Below, piece after piece: positions 32,489 through 37,721 of a stretch of 37,721 nucleotides of DNA; within the stretch, counting starts at the first letter, position 1; each line of letters begins with the position of its first letter. This DNA is from a virus. The notes under the pieces were generated by a model, which did not search any database, had not been told where the DNA came from, and was given only the letters and a program-made list of their open reading frames with translations. The stretch is from positions 1-37,721 of IMG/VR virus record IMGVR_UViG_3300023176_002495. One strand, given 5' to 3'. The translations under genes and the position numbers were made by a program.

Positions 32489-33321
32489 CAAATCATTCAC
32501 TCTATCGCTATGCTGGTGGTAAGAATCGAATGAAGAAAGACCTGATTGATATTATCAGGCAAGTGAGCGGTGGCACCAGTTATGTGGTGTCTCCGTTCTT
32601 TGGTGGTGGCAGCACTGAGATGCTGATGGCATCCCAGGGTATCAAGGTTCAAGCGTATGATGTGTTTCGACCCTTGGCGGACTTCTGGGAGATCGTCACC
32701 AGCGAGGGCGGAGAGCGCCTGGCAGATGCTGCTGAGAAGCATTTCCCACTAACTGATAGCGATCACTATAAATCCTTCCTTCCAATGCTAGATAGTGAGG
32801 ACAAGTTCGTCCGAGCACTAGGATTTTACATTGCAATCAAGGGTTCGTACTCAGGTAAGATCGGATGTTCTACTGTTCGTAGTAGAGCAGAGTTCAGATT
32901 AGTGGGAATCGATAAACTTAGGAATTTTTACAATCCCAACCTGTCGTTCCGCTACGGTTCATGCTTCGACACGCTCCCGCTTCACCGAAATAACTTCTTA
33001 TACCTGGACCCACCATATTATGAGACTGTTAGCCATTATTATGGCAAGGATGGTGAACTACATAAATCCTTTGATCATGAAGCACTGGCGGAGATGTTAA
33101 AGGATCACAAGGGTGGATTCGTGATGTCATATGACAATAGTGAATCTGTCCGTAAACTGTATGAGGGATGGACTGAGTTTAAATATCTCACCTTTCCTTA
33201 TCAAATGTCAGGTACTAAACGCTACGAGAAAACAGAACTTGTAGTGTGTATGAAACCTGACATTACTGTCAAACTAGCAAACGCTTCGCTAAACTCTTAT
33301 TTGATTGGTGGTGTTCTATGA
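32470..33321 (+). CDS. D12-class N6-adenine DNA methyltransferase (first copy)
   Basis: A 283-residue Dam-type enzyme that transfers methyl from S-adenosylmethionine to adenine N6. The AdoMet-binding motif is seen as RYAGGKNRMKK (13-23) and PFFGGGSTEM (42-51), and the catalytic DPPY at residues 180-183 (YLDPPYYETVSHYYG). The usual Dam 'FNG--R-N' motif is replaced by YSGKIGCSTVRSRAEF, so target specificity is probably not standard GATC. It overlaps the HNH gene by 19 bases and the following oxygenase by 4. It may protect phage DNA from a nuclease or regulate genes; see the second copy at 36683. Confidence 0.85.
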   Translation: MAKRKVTNHSLYRYAGGKNRMKKDLIDIIRQVSGGTSYVVSPFFGGGSTEMLMASQGIKVQAYDVFRPLADFWEIVTSEGGERLADAAEKHFPLTDSDHYKSFLPMLDSEDKFVRALGFYIAIKGSYSGKIGCSTVRSRAEFRLVGIDKLRNFYNPNLSFRYGSCFDTLPLHRNNFLYLDPPYYETVSHYYGKDGELHKSFDHEALAEMLKDHKGGFVMSYDNSESVRKLYEGWTEFKYLTFPYQMSGTKRYEKTELVVCMKPDITVKLANASLNSYLIGGVL

Positions 33322-33893
33322 ACATCATCAAGCACACCAGATACATCTGGGAAATAGAAAACTGTATGACAGACAAAGAGATAAACCTCTTTGATAAAGA
33401 GTTTAGTGAGCATAATCCTCCTGTTCTCAAAGAGGCAAGGATTAAGAATCGTGATAATAACTCTATTTTAATAACTGAGTTAGCACGCAGAAATCCAAAC
33501 ATACAGATTCTAGATAAGTTGTGTTGGTTGTGGGTCGAAAGAGCACAAAAACAATACATGGAGAATCAGTTTTTATTCTATGGTTATCCACGATCATATC
33601 TAAAACATAGGCCGTGGCGTGGTGATAATATCATGAGAATATATGATGTCAATGATAGCTATCAATGGCATATTGATCATGTTTTCGATAGAGGAGCAGA
33701 TATTTCATATCTCTTTTATATCAATGATGATTTCAAAGGAGGAAAAACATGCTTTTTTAATGATAGAATAGGTATCACACCCAAAAAGGGTAGTGCTTTG
33801 TGTTTTCCTGTAGATCATTATCATATACATAAATCGTTAAAGATTACAGAGGGACATAAAAAAGTTATTTGGAACTGTGTTTATAGTAAATAG
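33318..33893 (+). CDS. 2OG-Fe(II) oxygenase, second copy
   Basis: A 191-residue P4H-like dioxygenase. HID iron motif at residues 118-120 (WHIDHVFDRG), strand YINDDFKGGKTCFF (134-147), KKGSALCFPVDHYHIHKS with distal His at about 169-171, and Lys181/182 in EGHKKVIW where P4H enzymes have the 2OG-binding Lys. It shares the NDDF-GG core with the oxygenase at 2018 but is otherwise diverged. Its ATG overlaps the methyltransferase stop (ATGA), so the two are made together; whether the oxygenase acts on DNA bases, proteins or metabolites is not visible. Confidence 0.8.
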   Translation: MNIIKHTRYIWEIENCMTDKEINLFDKEFSEHNPPVLKEARIKNRDNNSILITELARRNPNIQILDKLCWLWVERAQKQYMENQFLFYGYPRSYLKHRPWRGDNIMRIYDVNDSYQWHIDHVFDRGADISYLFYINDDFKGGKTCFFNDRIGITPKKGSALCFPVDHYHIHKSLKITEGHKKVIWNCVYSK

Positions 33894-33902
33894 GAGAAAT
33901 CT

Positions 33903-34025
33903 ATGACCAAACGAACATTTGTGGTAAAATCTGGTGATACTTGGGAGTGGGAAGAAACACCTGAGTTTGTAGCAGCTCTTGCTAAGTATTGGCAAACAGT
34001 AGAAGAGAATAAGAATAATGTATGA
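33903..34025 (+). CDS. small hypothetical protein, 40 aa
   Basis: A 40-residue Trp- and Glu-rich protein (MTKRTFVVKSGDTWEWEETP start). An AGGAGAA ribosome binding site (33892-33898) lies just before ATG 33903, and the stop overlaps the next start. No family is recognised. Reality rests on the ribosome binding site and tight packing. Confidence 0.6.
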   Translation: MTKRTFVVKSGDTWEWEETPEFVAALAKYWQTVEENKNNV

Positions 34026-34209
34026 GGAACTAAATTGTTTTGAGGAAGCATTAAAACACTTCGGAACTCGTGTTGAGATCATTACTGCTATGGAAATGTC
34101 TCGTCGTATTACTGCCGAGGATGCTTATCAAATGATTAAGGATGAACTCAAAGAAGTTAAGAAATGCCGAAAATTCCTTAAAAAAGAAGCAGAATCCGAT
34201 AGTATGTGA
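34018..34209 (+). CDS. small helical hypothetical protein, 63 aa
   Basis: A 63-residue charged helical protein (EDAYQMIKDELKEVKKCRKFLKKE). The ATG at 34018 lies inside the end of the preceding gene, overlapping by 8 bases. No known family; possibly a small DNA- or protein-binding helper. Confidence 0.6.
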   Translation: MYEELNCFEEALKHFGTRVEIITAMEMSRRITAEDAYQMIKDELKEVKKCRKFLKKEAESDSM

Positions 34210-34235
34210 TTAAATAATAGAAATGGAGATCAACC

Positions 34236-34487
34236 ATGACAGAAGCATATTATCTGACTTTAGTGTCAGCAGCTGCTATCATATTATCATTGATGGTTAT
34301 TGATCCTAATGTGAGTGTCTGGATTGATCTTCAATATAAATTATTTGTAGTTAATCTTAGGAAGTGGATTTTCGTGACAACAATGTATCCACGTTTGAGA
34401 TATGATGCCTGGAAGATGAAAAGAGCACTCACTAAGATTAGAAAAGACTACAATCTACCACTGGAGAACGAACATGGGGATGTTTGA
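34236..34487 (+). CDS. small membrane protein, 83 aa
   Basis: An 83-residue protein with one clear hydrophobic segment at residues about 6-24 (YLTLVSAAAIILSLMVIDP) and a basic C-terminal half (KMKRALTKIRKDY), so probably N-out, C-in in the inner membrane. GGAG (34225-34228) precedes the ATG. The last 14 bases overlap the next gene. Function unknown. Confidence 0.68.
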   Translation: MTEAYYLTLVSAAAIILSLMVIDPNVSVWIDLQYKLFVVNLRKWIFVTTMYPRLRYDAWKMKRALTKIRKDYNLPLENEHGDV

Positions 34488-34848
34488 TACTGTCATATCA
34501 TCATATGATCTAGGACCATCATTTCATGTGTGTCAAACTAAATCATTGCATAATACAATGTCGATTTATTGGTTAGATCCAGCAGGTCAGTTGTATGTTG
34601 TTGATTATGACGGTACACAAGATTTTGAGTATGAGTCAGACAATGATACAGCATTATGGAAAGGTATCAAGTGGGTCTCAAATGGAACACATGGGAAGGT
34701 CCGCCCATACCCTTTTTATGGTATGATTGAGATCTACCCGGAGAAGTGGGACGCTCACTGGTCCGCCTACCCGAGGTTGACACTCTACATGGAGCATGGT
34801 ACACTTAATGAGTACAGGGTTACAACTCCCCATGACCTACATCTATGA
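34474..34848 (+). CDS. conserved phage hypothetical protein (MGMFDTV type), 124 aa
   Basis: A 124-residue protein opening MGMFDTVISSYDLG and QTKSLHNTM-YW. This opening is one I have seen in many phage proteins of unknown function, where it precedes a beta-rich body; the body here is beta-rich too (QLYVVDYDGTQDFEY, PRLTLYMEHGTLNEY). Start lies within the end of the membrane protein gene. No catalytic motif is visible. Confidence 0.72.
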   Translation: MGMFDTVISSYDLGPSFHVCQTKSLHNTMSIYWLDPAGQLYVVDYDGTQDFEYESDNDTALWKGIKWVSNGTHGKVRPYPFYGMIEIYPEKWDAHWSAYPRLTLYMEHGTLNEYRVTTPHDLHL

Positions 34849-35017
34849 GTCTCCAGACGACGGTGAGCATATCTATCGTCGTAAACCAGGACAAGATCCT
34901 AGTGAACGAAAGCTGCTAACGGATGCCGACATTGATGACATTTTCATGGCAGGCATTGAAGAACTGGCAGCAGAGGCAGAGGTTACGGTAGACTATTACA
35001 TGGATGAGTTCATGTAA
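34832..35017 (+). CDS. small acidic hypothetical protein, 61 aa
   Basis: A 61-residue acidic protein (MTYIYESPDDGEHIYRRKPG, then helices ending DYYMDEFM). ATG 34832 overlaps the previous gene by 17 bases; an earlier in-frame ATG (34796) would overlap by over 50 bases and is less likely. No family recognised. Confidence 0.62.
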   Translation: MTYIYESPDDGEHIYRRKPGQDPSERKLLTDADIDDIFMAGIEELAAEAEVTVDYYMDEFM

Positions 35018-35024
35018 ATAAATA
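35017..35024 (+). promoter_or_regulatory. late-promoter-like AATAAATA
   Basis: It begins on the last base of the preceding stop codon, 23 bases before ATG 35048. One base from TATAAATA, in an AT-rich gap; suggestive only. Confidence 0.35.
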
Positions 35025-35047
35025 ACACATACAATAGTTTTACTACA

Positions 35048-35260
35048 ATGGATAGTATCGAACAACATATTGAGCATGATAAAGAGATTCTAGAGAATCC
35101 GACTATCTCGCCACAACAACGTCGCCACATTGAGGGCGAACTTCACGATCTGGAGCTGTATCATGAGCACAACCCTGATGACCACCACGATCCAACCCCC
35201 CTTGAAGTCCACTGTGACCTCAACCCCTCAGCCCCAGAATGCCTCGTCTACGAAGACTAG
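35048..35260 (+). CDS. conserved cyanophage hypothetical protein, 70 aa
   Basis: A 70-residue His/Asp/Glu-rich protein with a helical N-terminus (SIEQHIEHDKEILENP, then QQRRHIEGELHDLELY) and a C-terminal DDHHDPTPLEVHCDLNPSAP followed by ECLVYED. I recall similar short proteins in other cyanophages, with no assigned role. The His cluster (EHNPDDHHD) and two Cys could bind metal, which is speculation. Confidence 0.7.
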   Translation: MDSIEQHIEHDKEILENPTISPQQRRHIEGELHDLELYHEHNPDDHHDPTPLEVHCDLNPSAPECLVYED

Positions 35261-35423
35261 GGTATGGGTCCAATACAAAAATGAAATGGGTTTCATTGCC
35301 TTTGAGTGTGATACCTGTGTTACAATATGTGTGAGAGAGTTCCCCGATGAACCCTCCCGTAACGTGAACGTAGTAGTCTACGATCATGATATCAACAACA
35401 TCATTTATCTTGATTCCAAATGA
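35214..35423 (+). CDS. small hypothetical protein, about 69 aa, start uncertain
   Basis: The well-formed part is VWVQYKNEMGFIAFECD ... VVVYDHDINNIIYLDSK, a small beta-rich domain. There is no ATG between the previous stop and this domain. GTG 35214 is chosen because it limits overlap with the previous gene to 47 bases; ATG 35130 would overlap by 131 bases and ATG 35286 would cut the first strand. The stop overlaps the next ATG (ATGA), which supports the gene. Confidence 0.5.
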   Translation: MTSTPQPQNASSTKTRVWVQYKNEMGFIAFECDTCVTICVREFPDEPSRNVNVVVYDHDINNIIYLDSK

Positions 35424-35545
35424 ACGACAACTTTGATTATTTTGACGATCCCGAGATTCGACAGGCACTACTCCGTGAAGCAGAAGACATGCCTGAGTAT
35501 GAAATGAATGAAGAACTGCCCTTTGACATTTTGAACGATTTTTGA
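35420..35545 (+). CDS. small acidic hypothetical protein, 41 aa
   Basis: A 41-residue, strongly acidic protein (MNDNFDYFDDPEIRQALLRE, ends PFDILNDF). The ATG overlaps the preceding stop as ATGA and the next gene starts after 2 bases. No family recognised; acidic mini-proteins in phages are sometimes DNA mimics or host-enzyme inhibitors, but nothing here shows that. Confidence 0.55.
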   Translation: MNDNFDYFDDPEIRQALLREAEDMPEYEMNEELPFDILNDF

Positions 35546-35547
35546 TT

Positions 35548-35709
35548 ATGAAGTATCGTATTGAATGGATGAAACTGAAGAAGAAAGGAACTGCTCAACA
35601 GCAGATTACTGTCTTCAACCCTGATGATGTCCAGCACATTGTCAAAAATCTTAAAGAAGATCCTACTATCATTGCCGATACTGTAGACTTTTATCCCGTC
35701 TTCAACTGA
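35548..35709 (+). CDS. small hypothetical protein, 53 aa
   Basis: A 53-residue protein with a basic N-terminus (MKYRIEWMKLKKKGTAQQQI) and then TVFNPDDVQHIVKNLKED, a beta-beta-helix-like pattern. It is packed between neighbours with 2-base gaps. No family recognised. Confidence 0.58.
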   Translation: MKYRIEWMKLKKKGTAQQQITVFNPDDVQHIVKNLKEDPTIIADTVDFYPVFN

Positions 35710-35711
35710 TC

Positions 35712-35897
35712 ATGAATGTAGTCACAATGGTTGAGCTGTCAACCAATGAACTTACGTTCTTAACAGATCTTATGATGGGATGTCCATTGGGTTACACCAA
35801 AGACAATGCCTTAAGCAATTCTGTAGATGACACCAAACTCTTTGAGCATCTGCTAAAATGTAGAGACACAGCACTCAAAGAAGTACAACCACAATGA
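35712..35897 (+). CDS. small hypothetical protein, 61 aa
   Basis: A 61-residue protein: STNELTFLTDLMMGCPLGYTKDN ... TKLFEHLLKCRDTALKEV, mostly helical. Start ATG 35712 or ATG 35727 (MVELS) are both possible. Its stop region overlaps the next ATG by 4 bases. No known family. Confidence 0.58.
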   Translation: MNVVTMVELSTNELTFLTDLMMGCPLGYTKDNALSNSVDDTKLFEHLLKCRDTALKEVQPQ

Positions 35898-36079
35898 AAT
35901 GCCAAATGTTTGATCTTGATACTATGAGCCATGGGTACAAGGAAGCACTTGCTGAAGATTGTGAGGATTATCTCCTCCATCGACATATTCCTCTTCATTC
36001 TCATTCATATGACAGAATCATAATACAAGCATTTCGAGAAGGATATCAAATAGACAAGTTTGATCGTCCGATTAAATAA
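35894..36079 (+). CDS. small hypothetical protein, 61 aa
   Basis: A 61-residue His-rich protein (LLHRHIPLHSHSYDR) that ends the string of small genes. Its stop TAA is directly followed by the CTGTCAC motif and the terminator. No family recognised. Confidence 0.58.
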   Translation: MKCQMFDLDTMSHGYKEALAEDCEDYLLHRHIPLHSHSYDRIIIQAFREGYQIDKFDRPIK

Positions 36080-36086
36080 CTGTCAC

Positions 36087-36113
36087 AGCACCCTTGACAC
36101 GGGTGCTTTTTTT
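36087..36113 (+). terminator. intrinsic terminator with a promoter -35 box in its loop
   Basis: AGCACCC (36087-36093) pairs with GGGTGCT (36101-36107) and is followed by a T7 tract (36107-36113). The loop TTGACAC contains the -35 box of the promoter at 36094-36122. It ends the small-gene operon. Confidence 0.88.
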
Positions 36114-36122
36114 GTGTATATT
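36094..36122 (+). promoter_or_regulatory. consensus sigma70-type promoter for the restriction-modification pair
   Basis: TTGACA (36094-36099), 17 bases, TATATT (36117-36122), 21 bases before the ATG at 36144. The -35 box is the loop of the upstream terminator and the T tract is in the spacer. It predicts early, host-polymerase-driven expression of the endonuclease and methyltransferase. Confidence 0.8.
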
Positions 36123-36143
36123 ATTCTTAGTTAAGCAAACATC

Positions 36144-36680
36144 ATGACCAAGACATTTAATGGCGGCATTCAAACTGGCACTGTTGCCACTGATGCTAGG
36201 GCACGACAACTTGACGAGCAATGTAAGCACATTAAGCAGAGTGTGTTTGAACAACTCCAGAAAGTTTATCCACAACTTACACTACAGAGGAAGTTGACCA
36301 AAGATCAGATTCCCGGTGGTAAAGGTGCCTGTGAGCCTGATGGTGGCGCTTGGTTCTATAATGGTGTGTTGATTGCTGTATTTGAAGGCAAGAAACAACA
36401 AGATCGTGGAAATGCTATTGAGCGTTGGTTTAAGAATAACTATATCTGTCGTAAGATCAATCCTGATGTTAGTTATGTCACTTTCTGTACTGGTGAAGGT
36501 GCCTACTCAGATGGGCAGATTGGTAAGGCATTAAATGTTGCTCACCTTGAGGGATTTAATAAGTATAATCCTGGCGATAATAGTGCTTATCTCACCACTG
36601 AGTATGGATTTACAAAACAGTTCATTAGTGCTAAGATGGTAGAAACTGTTGTTGAACGTATCAAGAGTCTGAGTTTTTGA
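36144..36680 (+). CDS. EcoRI-family type II restriction endonuclease
   Basis: A 178-residue protein whose core aligns by eye with EcoRI/RsrI/MunI. YPQLTLQRKLTKDQI (42-56) resembles EcoRI's YPQLSFRYRDSIKKTEI. The catalytic PD-(D/E)xK set is PDGG (65-68, Asp66) and EGK (81-83, Glu81 and Lys83). GNAIERWFKN (89-98) matches the GNAIERSHKN segment that in EcoRI reads the AATT core. EcoRI (277 aa) has about 20 extra residues between ExK and GNAIER and a longer C-terminus; both are missing here, so this is a compact version. All catalytic residues are present. Expected reaction: Mg2+-dependent double-strand cleavage at a short, likely AATT-containing site. It is followed 2 bases later by a D12 methyltransferase and has its own promoter. 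Confidence 0.8.
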   Translation: MTKTFNGGIQTGTVATDARARQLDEQCKHIKQSVFEQLQKVYPQLTLQRKLTKDQIPGGKGACEPDGGAWFYNGVLIAVFEGKKQQDRGNAIERWFKNNYICRKINPDVSYVTFCTGEGAYSDGQIGKALNVAHLEGFNKYNPGDNSAYLTTEYGFTKQFISAKMVETVVERIKSLSF

Positions 36681-36682
36681 AA

Positions 36683-37516
36683 ATGAAACCATTGTTTATG
36701 TGGGCAGGTGGAAAGACAAAAGTCATGAAACACTATGCCCCTTTCATGCCACAAACTATCAAGCATTACTATGAACCATTTGTAGGTGGTGGTGCTATGT
36801 TTGTTAATGTGATGAAGAACTATACTCCAAAGAGAGTATTTCTTAATGATACTAATGAGGGTATCATTAGTATCTACAAATCTATTCGTGATGATTATGA
36901 TAGATTTGTAGAGGTCATGGATAGCTATCAAGAAGTATATCTGCCCCTGGATTATGATGCTCGTAAAGCATATTACTTTCAAGTAAGAGATAGACATGCT
37001 TGGGATTATCATAACTGGGATAAAACATATGAAGCAGCAACACTATATTTTTTGATGAAGACTGGATTCAATGGTATATGGCAGATCAATAAGAATACTA
37101 ATGGTAGGTTTGGTACACCAGCTGGTTTGTTAAATCAAACTGACAAAGTATATGATAAAGATGTAGTTAAATGGTGGCATGATAAACTACAAGACGTTGA
37201 ACTATATTGTGGTGACTGGAGAATAGCAGTACAAGATGATCCTGATGGTTTCTTCTTCCTAGATCCGCCATACAGAAATAGTTTTACCAAATATGGCACT
37301 GGGTGGGATGACCAAGACCTGCTGGACCTCATCTCGTTTGCCAATACACAAAAATCAGTTTTTCTATGTAACCGTGCTGATGATGACTGGTTTGATACAC
37401 TTAACACACGTTTGAATGTTCACTATTTCCCAATAACCTACACTGCTGGGCGTAGGAAGAAGACAAACACCGGTTATGCTGCCAAAAAAGCAAGAGAATG
37501 TCTTCTTTATATGTGA
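36683..37516 (+). CDS. D12-class N6-adenine DNA methyltransferase (second copy, partner of endonuclease)
   Basis: A 277-residue Dam-type enzyme. WAGGKTK (7-13) and PFVGGGA (32-38) bind AdoMet; KTGFNGIWQINKNTNGRFGTP fits the Dam-family 'FNG---N--G-FN-P' motif (126-146); LDPPYRNS has the catalytic DPPY (194-197). The length is typical for the family. The start is set at ATG 36683, 2 bases after the endonuclease stop; an in-frame TTG at 36677 is less likely. D12 enzymes include GATC-type Dam and the EcoRV methyltransferase, so specificity cannot be read here. By position it should shield phage DNA from the upstream endonuclease. It is only distantly similar to the methyltransferase at 32470. Confidence 0.88.
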   Translation: MKPLFMWAGGKTKVMKHYAPFMPQTIKHYYEPFVGGGAMFVNVMKNYTPKRVFLNDTNEGIISIYKSIRDDYDRFVEVMDSYQEVYLPLDYDARKAYYFQVRDRHAWDYHNWDKTYEAATLYFLMKTGFNGIWQINKNTNGRFGTPAGLLNQTDKVYDKDVVKWWHDKLQDVELYCGDWRIAVQDDPDGFFFLDPPYRNSFTKYGTGWDDQDLLDLISFANTQKSVFLCNRADDDWFDTLNTRLNVHYFPITYTAGRRKKTNTGYAAKKARECLLYM

Positions 37517-37536
37517 CAGTTGGCAGAGTGTCCACC

Positions 37537-37559
37537 AGCGCCCCTAGAGGGCGCTTTTT
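37537..37559 (+). terminator. intrinsic terminator after the methyltransferase
   Basis: AGCGCCC (37537-37543), loop CTAGA, GGGCGCT (37549-37555), then TTTTT up to 37559. A strong 7-bp GC-rich hairpin. A TATTCT (37564-37569) -10-like box follows, without a clear -35, and may serve the last gene. Confidence 0.85.
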
Positions 37560-37595
37560 CGTGTATTCTATAGAAGTAGTCAAGGGAACAATCCA

Positions 37596-37721
37596 ATGAA
37601 ATGTGCTAAATGTAAATGGGCAGCACCATCTTCATTCCCTGATAAAGATGGTAAGAAATGGTATTCATGTAGGTATAATCCACCAATGCCATATGCTGAT
37701 GAGAAAGCATCAATGTATAAA
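37596..37721 (+). CDS. partial Cys-containing hypothetical protein
   Basis: The first 42 codons of a gene that runs off the window: MKCAKCKWAAPSSF, then KKWYSCRYNPPMPYAD. CxxC followed by C about 24 residues on suggests a small zinc-binding protein. AAGGGA lies upstream of the ATG. The fold and length remain unknown because the gene is cut. Confidence 0.6.
   Translation, partial: MKCAKCKWAAPSSFPDKDGKKWYSCRYNPPMPYADEKASMYK

Noticed and set aside
35130-35213. Long N-terminal extension of the gene ending at 35423
   Set aside because: It would overlap the preceding conserved gene by 131 bases in another frame, and the extension is low-complexity Thr/Pro/Ser-rich.

Overview
The window looks like part of a T4-like cyanophage genome (a large contractile-tailed phage of marine Synechococcus or Prochlorococcus). 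The evidence is a tRNA array next to a CpeT-type phycobilin lyase gene (a known cyanophage auxiliary gene), TATAAATA/CTAAATA late-promoter motifs in front of structural genes, very large fibre-like proteins, phage tail collar domains, a tail-fibre assembly chaperone-like protein, 2OG-Fe(II) oxygenases, and closely packed small genes that all lie on the + strand.

Layout. (1) 1-1967: the 3' end of one tRNA and seven complete tRNAs (Met/Ile-CAT, Ser-GCT, Lys-TTT, Glu-TTC, Ile-GAT, Leu-TAA, Thr-TGT). Small genes and cpeT lie among them, and two near-identical sigma70-type promoter repeats stand inside the array. A GC-rich hairpin terminator closes the region at about 2010. (2) 2018-2551: a 2OG-Fe(II) oxygenase. 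(3) 2554-30195: the late structural block. It contains a 3741-aa fibre-like protein, two collar-domain proteins, three paralogous glycine-rich adhesin-like proteins, a duplicated pair of small genes (helical protein plus Cys-rich mini-protein) placed between them, an orphan copy of the adhesin C-terminal module, a 1970-aa fibre ending in a collar domain, and a protein with a tail assembly chaperone-like segment. (4) 30213-33893: a tightly overlapping set of SF2 helicase, HNH nuclease, D12-class adenine methyltransferase and 2OG-Fe(II) oxygenase, with its own sigma70-like promoter. (5) 33903-36079: a string of small genes of unknown function. (6) 36087-37559: a terminator with a promoter nested in it, an EcoRI-family restriction endonuclease, a second D12-class adenine methyltransferase and a closing terminator. 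A Cys-containing gene runs off the right end.

How the genes work together. The structural block probably builds host-contacting fibres. The long fibres and collar proteins form shafts and tips, the glycine-rich proteins are likely exchangeable receptor-binding tips, and the small interleaved proteins are candidates for dedicated assembly factors (inference). The right side is DNA-transaction functions. The most notable is an apparently complete type II restriction-modification pair in a lytic cyanophage. It could destroy host or competitor DNA while methylation protects phage DNA. All functional calls come from reading motifs by eye; no database search was run.
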